Shown here piece after piece: positions 54,249 to 64,000 of a stretch of 64,000 nt of DNA. The position numbers and the translations under genes are program-made. Every line of letters begins with the position of its first letter. Positions within the stretch are counted from its first letter, which is position 1. The notes under the pieces are model-generated. The model was not told where the DNA came from, searched no databases, and saw nothing but the letters and a program-made list of their open reading frames with translations. The DNA comes from Platanthera guangdongensis (taxonomy: Eukaryota; Streptophyta; Magnoliopsida; Asparagales; Orchidaceae): positions 66,557,628 to 66,621,627 of the forward strand of contig CM077164.1 in assembly GCA_039583875.1 (NCBI GenBank), in the 5' to 3' direction.

Positions 54249-57200
54249 TGTAACATCCCATTTCCAACTAGACCCCTATGTGTGGTTTTGTCCATGACTA
54301 GGTCATGATAAACCCTAGGAAGCCAGGAATGAGCCAAGAGATAGGAGACAAAGTGTGGAAAATCATCATGGTCTGCAAATAGTAGAACACTGAACAATGG
54401 TTTAGGATGACCATGGGCTACACCTTGACCCCAAGACCCTACCACAACACCCCCTAATACCTTGGGAGGCCCATTAGAGCCATAAGGACCCATTGGGGTC
54501 AACCAAAGAGGCTCAGTTGACCAAGGTCAACCCTATCCCTAAATGGGTCAAACTAGCCTACTTAGGGTCAATTGACCCACTCCTAGCCTAGAGAACCCCA
54601 ACTATGCCCTCCTAACCCTAAAGTGAGGTCAATGGGTCACTAAGGACACATTGGGGCCAGCCCTAGAGGCCAGGTTGACCGAAGTCAACTCAAGCTCCTA
54701 AAATGGTCAAAGTTCCCTTACCAAGGGACATGTGACCACCAAGATGCCCAACCAACCCTATTCAAGTATCCCTAGACCTTAAGGGAGTCCAATGGGTCAC
54801 TAAAAACCCAATGGGGGGTCAATCCAGATGATCAAATTGACCCAGGTCAACCCTAATTTGAACCAAGTCAAACCTAGCCCAAAAAGGGCTAACCCAAGCC
54901 CAAGCCACTTCTTCCTTAGGCTAACCTCATTTCCATGTTCATCATGACTAAGTGGGCTGCACTTAGCCTATGGGGTTGACCAGTCAACCAGGGGTGACTA
55001 GGAGAGAGAAGGGAGCTTCCCTCCATGTTAATGGAGGAGAGAGAAGATGGGGGAGAGGAAGGGAGAGAGTGGAGCCGGCCAAGGGAGCCTAACAACCACC
55101 TTTAATGGCTTCAATCAACTCCTCTAGGGAAGAGGAGTTGATTCCAGCCGTTTCCCGGCCACCAAGGGGTGGATTCAACCCCCCTCCACTCTACCCGAGC
55201 CACACCATAAATGGTGTTGATGGCCATTGAAGAACCAGCCACCCCCCTCCCCAATTGCCATTTAAACACCATCAGTGTGCAGAGGGGAACATTTTCGAGC
55301 GTTTACCTGGAGGAGACGGGCCGTCCCACTGTGCTGTTGCAGAAGCCGAGCGCCGCCGCCGTCAACAATGGCATACCGCCGCTCTTCCCGCATCCAGGCC
55401 GCCAGGAAGGTCCTCCCCCTCTCCTTAACTCACGGGTAGATCATAGGACTCCTTAGGTTTAAGATTCGGGCTCAATTGAGCCCGATCAAATCCAGGATTT
55501 TCATGGTTTCGGCAAGAAAGTTTCTTTCTATAACTGCCGGAAAACGCCTCTCCGGCGGCAGAGCCGCCTCCTGGCGATGGCCACCACCTCAACGGAGGTG
55601 GTGGTTGCGGTGGCCGGCCGGGGAAGGGGCTGGATCGCCGGGGCAGGGCTTGGAAACGGCTCCAGGCGGGATGGATCCTGGCCGTCAGCTCAGGGAGGAA
55701 GATGAAGGGATCCCGTCCCTTTATGCTTCAATATCCGTGTGATTGCATGATTAGACTATAGGATATTATATGTGAATAATTTGATTATGTCACAGTTTTG
55801 GTATTATTTGGATTTAATCTTTAAAAATACCTAGGCTCACCTGTTGGGAAAACATCCAACATGAAAGTTGTAGTCCCTGGTGTCTACTTTATTTTAAAAT
55901 TAGTCTGAACCAATTTTGGTGCATGGTCTGACTAGGGCACCCATTTTGGTGGGACATGTACCTAGGGCTAGGCAGTCATTAAACTGAGTGCCCACACTTC
56001 ATCCCTAGCCCAAATCAATTGAAATTTTGGCAGGAAGCCTAGCTAGCTATACCTAGGGCCTGCCCAAAACTCAGAATTTTTGGACACACTTTTCCTAAAG
56101 TTTTTGCTTTTATTCAATAAAGCTAGGATAATTTAATTAAGTGGTCAAATGACCTCCAAACCCTCCCAAACTTTGGGGAGTGGTCCCTGGCATCAAGGCC
56201 GAGTTCTGTACAAACGTTGATCATATTTGGATATGTTTTGGTTATGGAATCACCAAACCCTAGTTTTGCCTTAAGAGGGTATTTTTGACCACAAGTGCAC
56301 TATGGACTTAGGGTGGTCCCCTCCCCTCAACAGAGGCAGAGGCTTTGGACAATGACTTGGCATAGACAATGTCACCCTCTTGAGGAAAATAGGATGACTT
56401 AGGCTTGGTTTGCCCTAGGGTTCAACCTCAAACCCTAAGGAAGGACTTTTGAGGGTTGTGAAGGACATGGGGGCAAATGCCCTTGCATGGCCTTGGAAAC
56501 CTAGTAGAATTGAGGGTAATGTAACCTAAGATCTCTGGTAGGAACTTTAGAAGAATTGGTGCAAGGTAGACACCTCAAAACTCTAACCCTAATTTTAGGG
56601 TAGGAGCACAAATTTGAAGATCAGCAACTAAACCTTCCCCAACTACTATGAAACTTGGGTAGAATAGGTTTTAGGCCACCTAGAACCTCTGGTAATTTTT
56701 GTAGAATTTTATGGATTTTATTCTTGGTACTTCATTTGTTAATTAACAAAAGGCCCAAAATGATGTTTGATTTTATTATGGATGTTATCTGCGTTAAAAT
56801 ATGATAAAACTTGGTCAGAGGATATTATAGGGCTAGTTGAACATCTCTGAATTTTATCACAATTTTCAATTAATTTTATTTGGTACTTCCTTCATTAATT
56901 TCAGAAAGGGGCTTTGGTAAAGAAAATTCATTATTGATGCTATACCTGTTTAAAAATCATGAGACTTAGGTTTTGATGTATTTAGACCAAAAAGTACTTG
57001 TAGAAATTTATTTATAATTTTTAGAGGTATGTTTTCAGAACTTTCTTTACAAGGCTATGTTTTTGTGAATGGGATAATTAATTTATTTAGGGAATACTTC
57101 TTTCAAACAAATTATGAAAGTTTACATAGAGGTTTTATGTGCCCTTACCATCATCCTGGAAGTTTCTCTGAATTATTGGAAGTATTTTTATTGTACATCC

Positions 57201-59364
57201 CCTTTTAATGAATTATTTTGGAATAAATTGGAAATACAATTTAAGGGCTAAATCTTGCTGGAAAATTTGGAGATTCTGGATTTTTAGATGATTACCAATC
57301 TTGCATTTATCATAATTTTCGTGGAGCTTTATCTTGCTAAAATCTTATACTTCCTGTTCAACCTTGGAACTTTTGGCTTTTAAAATAAATAAATAAATTA
57401 GCATTTAAATTATGAAAATTAGGAAATTGTGGATTCAGTCTACATATGCCAATATAGACCTCTAATAATTATTATATGAGCATTGGATGATCATATGTCA
57501 TACTTCCCTTTTTACGGGTCATATAGCTTAAGTGGTCTGCATATAGCAAAACTGCAGGAAATCATTTGGGACATGAATTAGAGCACATGTGATGGGTCTT
57601 GTTGGTTTGCTGGAAGGATAAATAGAATTAGGTGCATCATTGGAAGATAAGTAAGTAGGGTGTTGTTTGGTCTAGGGTTTAGAGGCGCTTGGGCCTGACG
57701 AAAGATCGTCCTCCCCAAGGTGAGTGGAGTCAAATCACCTTAGGATTAGCCTATCGTAACATGAGGAAGGAATGGGTGAGGGAATCAACCAATAACAAAA
57801 TAAGTACCTTGTGAAAGGGAACGCTGGGCGTAATCGCAACATAGTTCCTAGTGCCTCTTGAGAGCCCTTCACAGGGAATACCGGAGGCAGTCCTGGGTTA
57901 ACTTAAACTGTTTTAACAAGCTGAAAAGAGTAACTTAGTAATTAGGGTTGCACCTTTCACAAACACTATAGCACTAGAAGTTAGCTGGGAGCTTCGGCTC
58001 GGATGGTTAAAAGACGGACTTTGGGTCCGGGGAGCTTCGGCTCGATTGTTTGAGACAGACGTTTTGGTCCGGGGTGCTTCGGCTCGGTTTTTTATTACGC
58101 TAAATTTTCATGTGCATAAAGGAAAGGAAATTAAGGTGGTGGGTCTTCGGTATTGGAGGATCGATGCACCGACACCAATATGTTGACTCGACAAGTGTGG
58201 TTAGCACTTCGCCAACAGAAGTCCGGTGCTCCAGCCGGCAAGAGTACGCAGGAGTCCGCTTCGTGCACCAAGCGTTGAGGCGTACGATAGGTCTGACCGG
58301 TAGTGCTTTACTGGTTTAGAGGTGGGCGAGGCCCAACCCACCGCTTCCGTCTGCCACTACGGAGGTATCCTGGGAGGTTACGGCTCCAAAAAGGGGGAAC
58401 TAAAGGTCTGTGTGCACAGAGTCGGGTGTGTGTGTTGCACTTGCATGGTCCATCATACCCACTTGCATGTCATAGCATAATCGATTCATTTAACCCTAAC
58501 ACCTAAAGTATAAGTGGAATGGGACGCTTATACTTTAGGACCTGCAAAACGACCCCCTAGTATATAAGCTTGTGTGGGCAAGTTTATAAATTAAGGTTAA
58601 TTTTGATATATATATTTACTGCTGTGTGATAACCGACACCCCAACATATAAATTGGTATGAGACTTTTTATACGATGGGAGCCTTGCAGAAGACCCCTTG
58701 GCTTATGTGTTTCTCACATAAGTGAAGGTTACTTTTCATATTTCAGCTTATTGTCTATACATGTTATAGAATTGCTAGTATAGGTCCGCTGCCATCTGCT
58801 TTTGATTTTCTCCACCTTCAAGTCCTCCCCTTTCTTCCTCTCCGCTCGGTGCCTAGGGGCCGTGGGGGAAGGGGCGGGGGATGATAGGACTTAGTCTTTT
58901 AGACTAACGGTTTTCGAACCGCATCATTTAGGGGATCGTGGAGACCAGCATGGAGGAGCAGCCCCAGAGACCGGTGCACTTGGAGGTGGGGCAATCTAGC
59001 TCCGGAGTTCATACATCCGGGACCGTGAGTCTCGACCTTGAGTAGTTTTTCTGCTTTTTCTTCTGCATGAGAGATTTTGTAGTGAGGATATGATGTACCG
59101 GGCATAAGCCCGTATTTTGCTACTCTGATGTTTTATTCTGTGGACACTCCCTTCGTGGAGACTTATTTACTGATATGTGATTTTCTGTGGACTGATAGTT
59201 TCCATTTACTTCTTTATGCTACTTTTCTGTGATCGAAATGGCCGGCAGAATCGGCGCTTTGTGGTGATGACCCTTCAGGGCGTGAAGGAGTCACCGCAAA
59301 ACGGCGGTTCTGGGCCTAAGACCCCGATGTTGAAAAGAAAAAAAAAAGGGAGGGGGGTCTTACA
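54249..59364 (+). repeat. 5' LTR of Gypsy E (5.1 kb)
   Basis: Begins TGTAACATCCC, ends ...GGGGTCTTACA before the PBS. Very long even for this lineage. Segments: GGGTCAA/TTGACC-rich (54480-54990), GC-rich with hairpins (55190-55740), AT-rich (55.7-57.6 kb), GCTTCGGCTCG tandem units (57987-58100), and a 3' block with GATGATAGGACTTAGTC and an A-run before the end. No open frame inside (55211-55742, 58110-58506) resembles a protein family. Confidence 0.85.
57987..58100 (+). repeat. Tandem GCTTCGGCTCG units in E LTR
   Basis: GGGAGCTTCGGCTCGG and variants at about 57989, 58039 and 58073, alternating with GAC(G)...TTTTGGTCCGGGG. The inverse set is in H at 14846-14970. Confidence 0.7.
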
Positions 59365-59366
59365 AG

Positions 59367-59378
59367 TGGTATCAGAGG
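59367..59378 (+). other. Primer-binding site of E
   Basis: TGGTATCAGAGG, two bases after the LTR end; initiator-Met tRNA type. Confidence 0.85.
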
Positions 59379-59540
59379 AGACCTCGATCGAAAAGTAGCA
59401 GTCCACAACCCTGGGTCACCCCCGCACGAGTTTAGTTTGGGGACAAACTAAGCAGCAGAAGCAGTGGTGTGCCCATATGGGGGATCACATGTAAATTGTC
59501 CACTTTTATTAGGTATTGAGTCGATTAGCTACTAATGTAG
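59379..59540 (+). other. 5' leader of E
   Basis: No gene. The gag frame first opens at 59541 after an in-frame TAG, and TTCATTTTGCAG at 59541-59552 looks like a 3' splice site. The true gag start codon may therefore lie upstream in a separate exon, or at the first in-frame ATG near 59616. Confidence 0.4.
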
Positions 59541-60665
59541 TTCATTTTGCAGCCCCCAGCTCAGCCCACCCCACAAGGTGGAGCTCAGCAGACTCCAGAC
59601 ATTGCACCACCTCCCATGGTCCCCACACCTTTCCTTGAGTCAGACATGGGGCAAACCCTTACAGCTATCCTTGAGGCCTTCCGGGCTCAGCAGGCTCCGG
59701 CCCAGCAGCCAAACCCAGGGGCCAACTGGATGAGCACCTTCCGAGGACTCTCTCCCCCATCATACTTGGGGACAGAGTCGGCAGTGCGGACAGAGGAGTG
59801 GCTGGATGTTATGTACGAGATGTTGACTGGGATACGATGCCCTTGGGAGGAGAGGGTGGCCTTGGTGGTATCTTGCTTGGAGTCCCATGCCAAGAGGTGG
59901 TGGAAGACGCTGTTGGACACGACGTTTGCCGATAGGGAGATTGTAGAAATTACTTGGGAGGAATTCAGGGCCACACTGCTGGAGCACTTCGTTCCGCAGT
60001 CGGCAAGGGACGAGTTGGAGGAGCGGTTCTTACAGCTGAGGCAGGGCACCAGGACGGTGGTGGAGTACCACTGAGAGTTCGACCATTTGGCTCGATATGC
60101 AGGTTCTTACCAGCTGGACGAAGCAGGATACGTCAAGAGATTCTATAAGGGCCTAAAAGAGGAGTTGAGGGAGGCCTTGCTGTTTGTATCTGACGGGCCT
60201 ATCTCCCGGATTTTGGAGATGACAAAGAGGATTGAGGCCGATTGGCACACCACTCGGGGCCGGAAGCGGCAAGCGGAGGATCAGGGCCGGAGGGCCCGAA
60301 ATGATCAGCGGCGAGGCACCATACCAGATGGGAGAAGGACAGAGGAGCAGCCTCGTCAGGAGGTGAGGCAGGAGCCGAGAGAGCAGGTGGTTTTGGCCCC
60401 TCAACCTCTTCGGATACAGGAGATGCCGAGACCCGGGGGTATGGCATATCCCCCGCCGGAGTGCTTTCATTGTCATCAGGTGGGACACCTGCGGAGAAAC
60501 TGCCCCATGAGGGGGCACCACCTCCAGCACCACAGGGTGGCCCACCTGCCCAGCATTTCTACGGCCGAGGATGTGGTTACCAGGGAGGAGACCGAAGACA
60601 GGAAAGGGAGCAGGCATATGCCTTGGATCTGGCACAGCCTCGAAATCCAGAGCGGGTCATCACAG
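59541..60665 (+). pseudogene. gag: Gypsy E gag, one stop and one frameshift
   Basis: Gln/Pro-rich N-terminus, then the retrotransposon gag domain (NWMSTFRGLSPPSYLGTESAVRTEEWLDVMY-like region, RVALVVSCLESHAKRWWKTL, ITWEEFRATLLEHFVPQ), a TGA at 60072-60074 where the family has Arg (YHREF), GYVKRFYKGLKEELREAL, a basic linker and the CCHC knuckle CFHCHQVGHLRRNC. After the knuckle the frame is displaced by one missing G in the run at 60511-60515; the correct continuation is APPPAPQGGPPAQ...QAYALDLAQPRNPERVIT, ending at the candidate donor. Gag would form the RNA-containing particle. With only two lesions it is a moderately young copy. Confidence 0.88.
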
Positions 60666-60796
60666 GTAAGCTAAGATGTTTTAAATTGTTTAAACTAAAT
60701 TCCCGTTCTCAGTTGCCCAACAAGTAGAACTGCCCTAGGTAGAATAAATAGGAAAGAAAACGTGTTATAAAAAACTAAGACCTTTAATCATCACAG
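60666..60796 (+). other. Candidate 131-nt intron between gag and protease of E
   Basis: ATCACAG precedes GTAAGC (near-perfect plant donor); the segment is AT-rich, holds stops in the gag frame (TAG at 60725-60727), and ends TTTAATCATCACAG. Removal joins ...RVIT-G to [18 protein letters not shown] and moves from the gag-tail frame to the protease frame. The 12-mer TCATCACAGGTA occurs at both borders (60657-60668 and 60788-60799). An inserted segment with direct repeats is the alternative. Confidence 0.6.
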
Positions 60797-63700
60797 GTAT
60801 AGTCTTCATCAGCGGCAAGCCCGCCTATACTCTGTTCGACACGGGTGCCTCACACTCGTTTGTGTCGGAGGCCTTTCTGGAAGGGCTGGAAGGAGTGGAA
60901 CGGTTCACAGGCCGGATGAGTAGGGTGCGTCTACCCGACGGATCAGAGATACTCACCTCAGCCCACTGCAGTATGGAGGCGAAGATTGGTGGAAAGTCGT
61001 TTGAAGTTTCGGCAACGGTCCTGAGGATGCCAGTCTTCGAGCTGATCCTGGGCATGATTTGGCTACAGTGGAATCATGCCCAGATTGATTGTCAAGCGAA
61101 GAGGATCACCGTGAGGCACGGGGACTCTACCATCATCATCGAAGGTATAAGACCTGCCTCACGTATACCCTTATCTTCAGTACAGGCCGTTAAGGCCTAT
61201 TTACAGGGGGAGGAGGTCTACGAGGTGCTGTTTGAGATGGAGGAGGCCACAAGTTCTATATCGAATATTCCGGTGGTGCGGGAGTTTGAGGACGTCTTTC
61301 CAGAGAAATTACCCGGATTACCCCCGCGTAGGGAGCAGGACTTCCAGATACAGCTTGTGCCGGGGGCCAAGCCAGCATCCAAGGCACCTTACCGGATGGC
61401 CCCAAAGGAGTTGACAGAGTTCCGGAGCCAGCTTCAGGAGTTAGTGGAATCCGGATTTGTCCGGCCAAGCTCTTCACCTTGGGGAGCCCCGATATTGTTC
61501 GTCAAGAAGAAAGACGGGACCCTCAGATTGTGCATCGACTACCGAGCACTAAATCGGCTGACGGTCCGGAACACCTATCCACTGCCAAGGATAGACGAGC
61601 TGTTCGACCAGCTACAGGGAGCGCAGTTCTTTTCGAAATTAGATTTGAGGTCGGGATACTACCATCTTCAGATTCGGGAGGAGGACATTCCGAAGACTGC
61701 TTTTAGTAGCAGATATGGTTTATACGAGTTTACAGTGATGCCCTTCAGACTCACCAATGCACCATCAGCGTTCATGACCCTCATGAACCAAGTCTTCAAG
61801 GAATATCTTGATGTGTTTGTCATTGTGTTCATCGATGACATCCTCATTTACTCGAGGACAGAGGAGGAGCACACTCGCCATCTGACACTGACCCTGCAGA
61901 GACTGTGGGAGAATCATCTATATGCGAAGTTTAGTAAATGTCAGTTCTGGCTGAAGGAGGTGGGCTTCTTAGGCCATATTATCAGTGGAGCCGGATTGGC
62001 AGTGGACCCGGCAAAGATTAAGGCTATTCGGGATTGGCCGCAGCTGAAGACAGCCACCGACGTACAAAGTTTTCTAGGACTTGTCGGTTACTACCGGAAG
62101 TTCGTGGAGGGATTCTCTCGAATCGCCCTCCCTCTCACATCCTTGACGAAGAAGGAGGTACCATTCGTGTGGACCCCGCAGTGTCAGGCAGCTTTCCAGG
62201 AGCTGAAGGATTGGCTAACCACGGCTCCCATTCTTAGTCTCCCCTCGGGGAGGGAAGGATTTCAGGTCTACACTGACGCTTCCTACCAGGGTATGGGAGC
62301 TGTACTAATGCAGAAGGGCCATGTGATTGCATATGCATCTCGCCAGTTGAAGAAGCACGAACAGAACTATCCAGTGCACGACCTTGAGATGGGGGCGGTC
62401 GTTTTTGCTTTGAAGGTCTGGCTCCATTATCTTTATGGAGTCCACTGCGATATCTATTCCGACCACAGGAACCTAAAATACGTGGACACGCAGAAGGAAC
62501 TGAACATCAGGCAGAGGAGCTGGGTGGAGTTCCTTGCAGATTATCAGTATGAGATGCACTACCATCCAGGAAAGGCAAACGTGGTGGCGGACGCATTGAG
62601 TCGGAGAGCTGCCACTTCCGAAGTCGGGCCTCAGGTTATGTCTATGGAGCTGGTGAGGTGATTGGAGGATATGCACATCACACTGGTGTCATCCGAGGAC
62701 CCCGAGCTTTACACGGAGTATTTAGCAGCGGTGAGTGCTACAGATGATATCCGGGACAGAATCAGAGAGGGACAGAGGCGAGATGTCAAATTGGAGCCGA
62801 TATTCTGGGCCTTGGAGAACGGTACAGCAGGAGATTACACGATGAGGGACGGCATGGTATGCTTCAGAGGTCGGACTTATATACTGGAAGGAGGCCAGGT
62901 CCGGGAGGATATCATGGCGGAAGCCCACCACAGTAGATACTCGGTGCACCCGGGCATCACGAAGATGACTACTGATTTGAAGAAGACTATGTACTGGCCT
63001 GGCATGAATAAGGATATCACTCAGTTTGTGACCCACTGCGAAGCTTTCCAGCTAGTGAAGGCAGAGTGCAAAAACCCCGCAGGTTTGCTGCAACCACTCC
63101 CGGTACCAGAGTGGAAGTTCGAAGACATCGCGATGGACTTTATTCACGGATTTCCCCGATCACGAACAGGAAATGACTCGATTTGGGTCATCGTCGATCG
63201 GTTGACAAAAGTAGCCAGGTTCATTCCGATCAGGAAGGACGACGCTGTGGGAATATTAGTATGGAGATTTGTGGAGCAGTTCGTTCGATATCACGGGGTG
63301 CCCAAGACGATCGTGTCGGATCGGGATGTCCGGTTCACTTCCAGGGAGTGGAGATCCGTGCAAGCTTACTTAGGCACGCGATTGACCTTCAGCACTGCAT
63401 TTCATCCCCATACGGACGGCCAGACAGAATGCACCAACCGGACGCTGGAAGATCTTTTGAGGCTATGCATTTTGGACCGCGGGGAACCGTGGGAGAAACT
63501 CTTACCCCTGGTCGAGTTCTCCTATAACAACAGCTACCAGTCCAGCATCAGGATGGCGCCTTACGAAGCCTTGTACAGAAGGAGATGTCAGACCCCGCTT
63601 TCTTGGGTTCAGGATGAAGATCCGAAGGTGTTGGTATCAGAGTTTGTTAAAGACACCGAGGCTCAGGTGAGGCTGATTAGAGACAGGATGCTAGAGGCGC

Positions 63701-64000
63701 AGAGTAGACAGGCTAAGTACTATGACACCCGGCATCGGCAGGTGGAGTTCCAGGTGGGAGACCGTGTGTTTTTGAAGATCCGGCCCATGCATGGAGTCTC
63801 GCGGGTGCGTGGTCGGAGGAAGAAGCTCATCCCTAGGTACATGGGCCCTTACAGGATCCTGAAGCGGATCGGGCCCCTAGCCTACAGTCTAGAGTTACCA
63901 CCAGAGCTGGAAGCTCTGCACGACGTCTTCCATATTTCTTCGCTGAGGACGGCTCTGCTACGCCCAGAGAAGCAGATTTTGACCACCGAAGGGCCGGTAG
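60797..64000 (+). pseudogene. pol: Gypsy E pol (PR, RT, RNase H, INT), runs off window
   Basis: Protease: FDTGAS (Asp codon at 60838). [46 protein letters not shown] (family FGLTN), catalytic FIDD at about 61831-61839. RNase H: YTDAS at 62269, [31 protein letters not shown] at 62659-62661 (likely CGA to TGA) interrupts the linker. The same frame then stays open to 64000 through integrase: HHSRYSVHPG, YWPGMNKDI, THCEAF (second zinc Cys replaced by Phe), DFIHGFP, VDRLTKVARF, SDRDVRFTS, HPHTDGQTECTNRT and LHDVFHISSLRTALL. The chromodomain would lie past the edge. One stop and one zinc-ligand loss make it probably inactive. Confidence 0.92.

Larger units (their letters stand above)
54249..64000 (+). 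mobile_element. Gypsy element E, 5' part (Tekay/Del-like)
   Basis: 5' LTR, PBS, gag, candidate intron, protease, RT, RNase H and integrase run rightward off the window. It begins TGTAACATCCC at 54249, directly after ...CTCCTAG of the opposite-orientation LTR H, so it is inserted in H; one target copy should be CCTAG at 54244-54248. Its domain sequence and long LTR fit the same broad lineage as K, but the LTRs of K and E are unrelated beyond the TGTAACA start. Confidence 0.9.

Noticed and set aside
53530..55742. GC-rich region with frames (53530-54044, 55211-55742) as a captured host gene
   Set aside because: The two copies are LTR sequence in inverse orientation; frames are not conserved between them while hairpins are.
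58110..59398. Small plus-strand genes near the end of the E LTR
   Set aside because: They lie inside the LTR, have inverse homologs in H without a matching frame, and show no recognisable domain.
1..64000. Host genes, tRNA or rRNA
   Set aside because: Every recognisable coding segment is gag, pol or the retroelement third ORF; I found no tRNA or rRNA motif beyond primer-binding sites.

Overview
This 64 kb window is plant (angiosperm, probably eudicot) repeat-rich heterochromatin. It is built almost entirely from LTR retrotransposons inserted into one another. I see no host gene, tRNA, rRNA or bacterial feature. The plant assignment rests on primer-binding sites matching initiator-Met tRNA, Ty3/Gypsy elements of Tekay/Del chromovirus type (one with a visible chromodomain-like tail), and Ty1/Copia elements of Sirevirus-like layout (long LTRs, a long gag, and a third ORF between pol and the 3' LTR). 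I cannot name a species. Start codons of these decayed genes are approximate unless stated.

Layout, left to right. (1) 1-4432, + strand: 3' half of Gypsy element K (end of RNase H, integrase, chromodomain-like tail, PPT, 2.6 kb LTR). (2) 4433-6335, +: 5'-truncated Copia LTR I with a PBS remnant. (3) 6380-7578, -: integrase fragment of Copia G. (4) 7579-13590, -: Copia F (3' LTR, PPT, third ORF, RT/RNase H end), cut inside RT by (5) Gypsy LTR H (-), seen as 13591-15056 and 51451-54248. (6) Copia A (-) sits inside H with LTRs at 15057-17113 and 49319-51450. (7) Inside the gag of A sits a tandem Copia array, 24040-47435: LTR1, internal B, LTR2, internal C, LTR3. It is bounded by the 5-bp target duplication CAGTT. 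(8) 54249-64000, +: Gypsy E has a 5.1 kb 5' LTR, gag and pol, runs off the window, and is itself inserted in H. The inferred order from oldest to youngest is G, F, H, then A and E, then the B/C array in A.

How the parts relate: Copia A, B, C and F share one plan on the minus strand: 5' LTR, PBS, gag, pol (PR-INT-RT-RH), a spacer full of short TCGA hairpins, a third ORF of about 930 codons where tested, PPT, 3' LTR. All are defective. B and C share an RT-core deletion and a frameshift. The middle LTR of the array is a mosaic of the two outer LTRs, as expected if one insertion was duplicated by unequal crossing-over.

Most interesting signals: (a) the third ORF starts 7-8 nt after a strong 3' splice-site sequence, suggesting spliced subgenomic expression; (b) a GT...AG segment at the gag-pol boundary holds the gag stop, and its removal fuses gag to pol in frame in both subfamilies; (c) a 131-bp GT...AG segment between gag and protease of Gypsy E does the same; (d) short CpG palindromes fill LTRs, spacers and even gag coding sequence in both superfamilies, with arms that covary in K; (e) a covarying hairpin lies near the LTR end beside the PBS in four Copia LTR families.
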